A DNA stretch of 64,000 nt, from contig JAEYPQ010000040.1 in NCBI GenBank assembly GCA_023410645.1, positions 1 to 64,000 of the forward strand, given 5' to 3'. The notes beneath the pieces were generated by a model that saw only the letters and a program-made list of their open reading frames with translations, was not told the origin of the DNA and did not search any database. A program made the position numbers and the translations under genes. This DNA comes from Bacillota bacterium (GTDB lineage Bacteria; Bacillota; Clostridia; TANB77; CAG-465). Every line of letters begins with the position of its first letter. Positions within the stretch are counted from its first letter, which is position 1. This document shows positions 59,874 through 64,000 of the stretch, piece after piece.

Positions 59874-59877
59874 AAAA

Positions 59878-59909
59878 GAAAAGCAAATATATTCCTATAT
59901 TTGCTTTCT
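59878..59909. terminator. Bidirectional terminator between S66 peptidase and thermonuclease
   Basis: AAAGCAAATATA pairs with TATATTTGCTTT around TTCC, with A and T runs at either side. Confidence 0.85.
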
Positions 59910-59913
59910 CTTA

Positions 59914-60507
59914 TTACTTCCAAAGACCAACATTATTATTTTTTGCTTCACTTTGCATATCTTTGAAATAGTCTACGTATTTAACATCTGGTGGATAAGT
60001 TGCTACTTGAGCATATCCATCTAATAATAGTTTTGCATTAAACATTTTGGACTTTATTTCTTCATTAGTAATTCCGTTTGGAATTTCTAACCAAATATAT
60101 CTAAGCAATCTTCCATATTTATCAGTTTCACTTACGTCCTTTTCAAGATATACAGTTTTATTTAATAACATAGAAGTAGTATATTCGGTAGCTTCTTTTC
60201 CATATTCTTCAATTTTCGTTGTATATTCTGGACAATTTATTCCGATAAACCTAACTTTATATTTTTTATCTTCAATTGTTACTTCTATTGTATCGCCATC
60301 AACAACTCTATTTACAAAAGCCTTAGTGAAAGTTATATTTTTATTATTAATAGTATCATTTACATTTTCGTCATTTACATCATTTGAAGTTTGATCTTGA
60401 ATATCATTAATACTAATTCTATTGTTTTCAATTAATTTATATATAGTAAAGACTGAAGATATTAGTATTAAAATAATAATTAAATTTTTTTTAAAGTTGT
60501 ATTTCAT
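59914..60507 (-). CDS. Thermonuclease family protein (SNase-like)
   Basis: The 197-residue protein has an N-terminal signal or membrane helix (NLIIILILISSVFTIYKLI) and then the staphylococcal-nuclease OB-fold: RVVDGDTIEV, KVRFIGINCPEYT with the first catalytic Arg, EEYGKEATEYTTSML with the Glu, and DKYGRLLRYIWLE with the second Arg. It ends with DYFKDMQSEAKNNNVGLW, typical of the family. It should be exported or membrane bound and cut DNA and RNA. A short Asn/Asp-rich linker (residues 35-55) precedes the domain. Confidence 0.92.
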   Translation of the reverse strand: MKYNFKKNLIIILILISSVFTIYKLIENNRISINDIQDQTSNDVNDENVNDTINNKNITFTKAFVNRVVDGDTIEVTIEDKKYKVRFIGINCPEYTTKIEEYGKEATEYTTSMLLNKTVYLEKDVSETDKYGRLLRYIWLEIPNGITNEEIKSKMFNAKLLLDGYAQVATYPPDVKYVDYFKDMQSEAKNNNVGLWK

Positions 60508-60582
60508 AATTCACCTTAACATATTATATCATATTTTTTTTAACATATAAATACTATAATATATTAAATTTATACGCATGAA

Positions 60583-60611
60583 TTGACTTTAATATGATTT
60601 TGATATAAAAT
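60583..60611 (+). promoter_or_regulatory. Promoter of the BI-1 family gene
   Basis: TTGACT and TAAAAT are 17 bases apart. Confidence 0.5.
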
Positions 60612-60629
60612 TATACAGAGGTGATTTGA

Positions 60630-61316
60630 ATGGATAATGAAAATCAAAATAATAATGTAATAGTTGATGGGAGTGCATTATCTAACGTTTACAAAAAAAC
60701 ATTTTTCTTAATGTTTCTTGCATTACTTGCTACTGGAATTATATCATGGTATACGTATTCTTCTGGTTTATTCATAAATATTGTAACAGGTGGACTTTTT
60801 GAAATATTAATGATCGCTGAAATTTTATTTGTAGTAATATTTTCTGCAACATTAAATAAGTTAAGTCCAGCAGTTGTACAAATACTATTTTTTGTTTATT
60901 CAGTGTTAAATGGTGTTACACTTTCCGTTATATTTGCTGTATATGAACTTACATCAATAACAATTGTATTTTTTGCTTCTGCAATTTTATTTGGAATATT
61001 CGCTTTTCTTGGTGGTCATACAAAATTAGATTTATCCAAAATAGCACCATTCTTATTTGGTGTATTAATAGTTGGAATAATTGTTTCTATTATAAATATA
61101 TTTGTTGGAAACAGTACATTAGATATTATTTTATCATGGGTAATATTAATAGTTTTCTTTGGTGTTACAGCATATGATATACAAAAAATAAAAGCTTTAG
61201 CAATTTCTGGTAGAATTAATCTTGAAAAACTTCATGTATATGGTGCATTTGAGCTATATCTTGATTTTATAAATATATTCTTAAGAATATTAAGCTTATT
61301 TGGAAAAAGAAAATAA
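60630..61316 (+). CDS. Bax inhibitor-1/YccA family membrane protein
   Basis: The 228-residue protein has seven predicted membrane spans and the family pattern YKKTFFLMFLALLATGIISWYTY, PAVVQILFFVYSVLNGVTLSVIF, FGVTAYDIQKIKAL and the C-terminal YGAFELYLDFINIFLRILSLFG. Members form calcium-leak channels or act with the FtsH protease; the role in Clostridia is not established. GAGGTG precedes the ATG. Confidence 0.94.
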   Translation: MDNENQNNNVIVDGSALSNVYKKTFFLMFLALLATGIISWYTYSSGLFINIVTGGLFEILMIAEILFVVIFSATLNKLSPAVVQILFFVYSVLNGVTLSVIFAVYELTSITIVFFASAILFGIFAFLGGHTKLDLSKIAPFLFGVLIVGIIVSIINIFVGNSTLDIILSWVILIVFFGVTAYDIQKIKALAISGRINLEKLHVYGAFELYLDFINIFLRILSLFGKRK

Positions 61317-61340
61317 TTAATTATAAAAAAATATATATAA

Positions 61341-61378
61341 TATAGTTAGAAGTTATTTATTAATTTCTAACTATTTTT
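61341..61378 (+). terminator. Terminator of the BI-1 family gene
   Basis: ATAGTTAGAA pairs with TTCTAACTAT, followed by six T. Confidence 0.87.
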
Positions 61379-61403
61379 TGACATTTAATGTATATTGTAA
61401 CTA

Positions 61404-61432
61404 TTGAATTTTGTCCTTTAATATAATATAAT
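61404..61432 (+). promoter_or_regulatory. Sigma-A promoter of murD
   Basis: TTGAAT and a perfect TATAAT are 17 bases apart. Confidence 0.6.
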
Positions 61433-61458
61433 TAAAATGATTAAAGGGAAGTGGGATT

Positions 61459-62868
61459 TTGAATAGTAGGTTAGAGTATTTTAAAGAAGAAATAAAAGAT
61501 AAAAAAGTAGCTGTTTTAGGTATAGGAGTAAGCAATATACCTGCAATAGAATATTTAGTAAGACTTGGTGCAAAGGTCACAGCAAGAGATATAAAAAAAG
61601 AGCTTGGACCAGAATGTGATAAATTAAAAGAATTAGATATTGAATTTGTCTTAGGTGATGAGTATTTAGATGGACTTTCTGAGTATGATTATATTTTGCG
61701 TTCACCTGGTGTAAAACCATTTGAAAAAGGAATAGAAGAGGCAGCAGAAAATGGTGTTATATTAACATCAGAAATAGAACTTTTAATGCAACTTTGCAAT
61801 TGTAAAATAATTGGCGTGACTGGAAGTGATGGTAAAACAACAACAACTACACTTATTGCTAAATTTCTAGAACAAGCAGGTTTTAAAGTTTGGATTGGTG
61901 GCAATATAGGTGTACCTCTATTTTCTAAATTAGATGAAATAAAAGAAAGTGATATAGTAGTTTTAGAACTTAGCAGTTTTCAGTTAATGACAATGAAAAT
62001 AAGTCCTAATATCGCTATAATTACAAATATATCTCCAAACCATTTGAATTATCACAGAGATTATGAAGAATATATTGAAGCAAAGAAAAATATTTTCTTA
62101 AATCAAAAACCAGGAGACATAGTTATATTAAATAAAGATAGTGAATTTACTGATAAATTTATAAATGAAGATTGTATATTAGGTGATATAAGGGAGTTTA
62201 GTATTGTTAATGTACCTGAAATAGGTGTATATTTAAAAGATGGAAATATAGTAAGTAATATATCTGGAAAAGAAGAAATAGTAGTTGGAGTAGATGAAGT
62301 ACTATTAGTTGGAATGCATAACATTGCTAATATTTGTGCAGCATCAACTGCTGTAATTGATATTACAGGAGTAGAACCAATAAGAGATGTGGTGATAACT
62401 TTTAAAGGTGTTGAACATAGAATGGAATTTGTTGATACTATAAATGGAGTTAAATGGTATAATGATTCAATAGGATCCAGTCCTACTAGAACAATTGCTG
62501 GACTTGTAGCTTTTAAACAAAAAATAATACTTATTGCTGGTGGTTATGATAAAAATATACCATATGATGAAATTGGAAAGTATATTATAGATAAAGTTAA
62601 AGTTCTATTACTTATTGGTAAGACGGCACCTAAAATAGAAGCTGCAGTTGTTAATGAAGCCAAAAAGCAAAGTATAAATATTGATGAATATGTAAAGATA
62701 GTAAATCTAAATACTATGGATGAATGTATTGAGTATGCAAATAGTATTGCAATAGAAGGTGATATTGTAGTATTGTCACCAGCAAGTGCTTCATTTGACA
62801 TGTATAAGGATTTTGAGGATAGAGGTAATCATTTTAAAAAACTAGTTGGAGAATTAAAAAACAAATAA
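61459..62868 (+). CDS. murD: UDP-N-acetylmuramoylalanine--D-glutamate ligase
   Basis: MurD adds D-glutamate to UDP-MurNAc-L-Ala. The 469-residue protein has the N-terminal Rossmann domain (KVAVLGIGVSNIPAIEYLVRLGAKVTARD), the ATP motif IIGVTGSDGKTTTTTLIAKFL near residue 115, VLELSSFQLM, ITNISPNHLNYHRDYEEY, the C-terminal FKGVEHRMEFV and VKWYNDSIGSSPTRTIAGL with GGYDKNIPYDEI. The start codon is TTG with AAAGGGAAG upstream. It has its own promoter and lies apart from murE in this window. Confidence 0.96.
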   Translation: MNSRLEYFKEEIKDKKVAVLGIGVSNIPAIEYLVRLGAKVTARDIKKELGPECDKLKELDIEFVLGDEYLDGLSEYDYILRSPGVKPFEKGIEEAAENGVILTSEIELLMQLCNCKIIGVTGSDGKTTTTTLIAKFLEQAGFKVWIGGNIGVPLFSKLDEIKESDIVVLELSSFQLMTMKISPNIAIITNISPNHLNYHRDYEEYIEAKKNIFLNQKPGDIVILNKDSEFTDKFINEDCILGDIREFSIVNVPEIGVYLKDGNIVSNISGKEEIVVGVDEVLLVGMHNIANICAASTAVIDITGVEPIRDVVITFKGVEHRMEFVDTINGVKWYNDSIGSSPTRTIAGLVAFKQKIILIAGGYDKNIPYDEIGKYIIDKVKVLLLIGKTAPKIEAAVVNEAKKQSINIDEYVKIVNLNTMDECIEYANSIAIEGDIVVLSPASASFDMYKDFEDRGNHFKKLVGELKNK

Positions 62869-62872
62869 TATT

Positions 62873-62914
62873 AAAAAATCTAATTTTTGAATTAATTTAA
62901 AAATTAGATTTTTT
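62873..62914 (+). terminator. Terminator of murD
   Basis: AAAAAATCTAATTTTT pairs with AAAAATTAGATTTTTT. Confidence 0.9.
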
Positions 62915-62928
62915 GTAGTCAATTTATA

Positions 62929-62965
62929 ACATTAATATTAATGTAATGTTACTTTTATATTACAT
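62929..62965 (+). promoter_or_regulatory. Palindrome and inverted repeat before the terminal secreted protein gene
   Basis: ACATTAATATTAATGT is a perfect 16-base palindrome (62929-62944). ATGTAAT (62941) and ATTACAT (62959) form a second inverted repeat that overlaps it. They lie just upstream of the promoter and may be operator sites. Confidence 0.45.
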
Positions 62966-62978
62966 ACATCAAATTGGG

Positions 62979-63007
62979 TTGACTAAAAAATGTATATATT
63001 ATATACT
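62979..63007 (+). promoter_or_regulatory. Promoter of the terminal secreted protein gene, with a palindrome over the -10
   Basis: TTGACT and TATACT are 17 bases apart. GTATATATTATATAC (62992-63006), a palindrome around one base, covers the spacer and -10. Confidence 0.6.
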
Positions 63008-63060
63008 TATTATATAATATACGATTGTATATAAATATTATTTTATGGAGGTAAACAAAT

Positions 63061-64000
63061 GAAACTAAGAAAACTAACTTTTAGTATGTTACTTTTAGTA
63101 GTTACACTATTAACTGTTAATTTTGTAAGTGCTGCTGAAAGTAATTTGACAATATCAGATATTAAATTTGATATTAAAAATACTGTAGATGGTGAATTTA
63201 TTCTTAACTTTAAATCTAGTAAAGAGATAGACTTAAGCAAAGAAAATGCAAATATAAAAATTGAATATTTTACTGAGGCAGAAAATGGTACTCTAATACC
63301 AATTAAAAATAAATTGGAAGATGATAGTCCACTAGTTAAAGATAAAACTTGGGCTGGGTATATTTGGACTGCAAGTGGTAGTTATTCAACAGGAACAGAT
63401 GGATATGACCAATATTCTGATATAGTACCTGCAAATACAGAACTTGCAACTAAATTAAAAAGAGGGGTAGCTTCTGATGGAGATTCAATGAACTATATTG
63501 ATATCGATTGGACTGATACAAGTGTAAAATATGTTGTTAAAATTACAATAACAGATGAATTTGGCAATGGTGAGAGTGTAATTGCAAAAAACTATACTGA
63601 TGAAGTTGAGCGTACTCAAATCATTGGAGAAGAATATAGCATTTATGGATTTACAAATAACACTTCTCAAAAAGAATTTATTGAGGGAAAAGAAGCTGAA
63701 TTTAATTTAGGAATATTAGCAAATACAATAAAAGAAAAGGGTTATGCTTCTGTTAAAATACTTGCTACAGTTACTAAACCAAATGGCGGAGAACTTAATA
63801 TAACTGGAATTAATTCTAATCCATTTACATTAACTAAGGATTATAATGAAAGTAGTATAATTAAAGTTACACCTAATATATATGGTGAATATAAAATTAA
63901 ATTTGACCTAGTAGATTTAAATAATAACTCTACAGTTATAGCTACACAAACAATAACTTTAGATGTTAAAGAAAAATCAATTATTGAAAAGATTCAAGAT
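63061..64000 (+). CDS. Secreted protein, 3' end outside window
   Basis: The gene starts at the ATG at 63061 with TGGAGGT upstream and stays open for 313 codons to the window edge. Residues 1-27 are a signal peptide (basic start, hydrophobic core LLLVVTLLTVNFV, then a likely cut at VSAAES). The rest is beta-rich, with repeated Ig-like strands (YVVKITITDEFGN, GYASVKILATVTKPNGGEL, GEYKIKFDLVDLNNN). No known family is recognised, and sortase or other anchors would lie beyond the edge. Confidence 0.75.

Noticed and set aside
1..64000. DGR reverse transcriptase, template repeat, CRISPR array, tRNA or rRNA genes, insertion sequences
   Set aside because: I looked on both strands and saw none. The only support for a DGR here is the codon and motif pattern of the two tails.

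Overview
The window looks like a chromosomal segment from a low-GC, Gram-positive (Firmicutes) anaerobe, most like the uncultured gut Clostridia known from metagenomes. The grounds are the very AT-rich sequence and codon use, the HrcA/CIRCE heat-shock operon, sporulation genes yabP-yabQ beside divIC, family II pyrophosphatase, NatAB-like and PadR/HAAS modules, and strong TTGACA-17-TATAAT promoters with AGGAGG ribosome sites. I cannot name a species. No rRNA, tRNA, CRISPR array, insertion sequence or prophage was seen, and no stretch over about 300 bases lacks a gene.

Layout. 1-1592: the end of a large surface protein with a C-type-lectin/FGE-like tail. 1735-6560: DUF5662, DedA, der, plsY, an HD protein and ppaC. 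6688-8649: an unknown coiled-coil protein. 8750-13575: hrcA-grpE-dnaK-dnaJ under CIRCE. 13644-16501: a possible small RNA, rsmE, then a PadR-HAAS-DUF4097-PspC envelope module. 16639-20339: murE and recG. 20420-22291 (minus strand): a membrane protein and a GT4 glycosyltransferase. 22478-28031: two paralogous HD proteins with a GNAT and a histidine phosphatase, flanking a 928-residue pilin-like, Ig-like, lectin-fold surface protein. 28118-31305: a TetR-controlled ABC-2 exporter. 31459-40567: an accessory stretch (zinc-PLC-like, PHP, LysR, DUF5131, methyltransferase, GNAT, ArsC/Spx-like protein, PLD-helicase-DUF3427 protein and Nudix). 40841-44812: uvrB, an unknown helical protein, yabP-yabQ-divIC. 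44936-49724: NatAB-like ABC pair, VanW, asnB. 49923-51581: a second pilin-like surface protein carrying BspA-type leucine-rich repeats. 51769-58075: a membrane-bound XRE regulator, addA, pgeF, pgsA. 58209-62868: a hypothetical, an S66 peptidase, a thermonuclease, a BI-1 family protein and murD. 63061-end: an incomplete secreted protein.

The most interesting signal is a modular surface-display family. Two proteins share an almost identical prepilin-like leader of about 120 residues but carry different cargo (Ig-like repeats plus a lectin fold, or leucine-rich repeats). The two lectin-fold tails (ending near 1592 and 26635) have the layout of variable proteins of diversity-generating retroelements (DGRs). 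They have a hypervariable stretch rich in codons ending in T or C just before a conserved GFRP motif. In the 26522-26605 stretch 23 of 28 codons end in T or C, including CGT arginine codons not seen elsewhere in that gene. No reverse transcriptase or template repeat lies in the window, so a DGR would have to act from elsewhere; this is an inference that can be tested. A second lead is the PLD-helicase-DUF3427/Nudix pair, a plausible defence or DNA-damage module.
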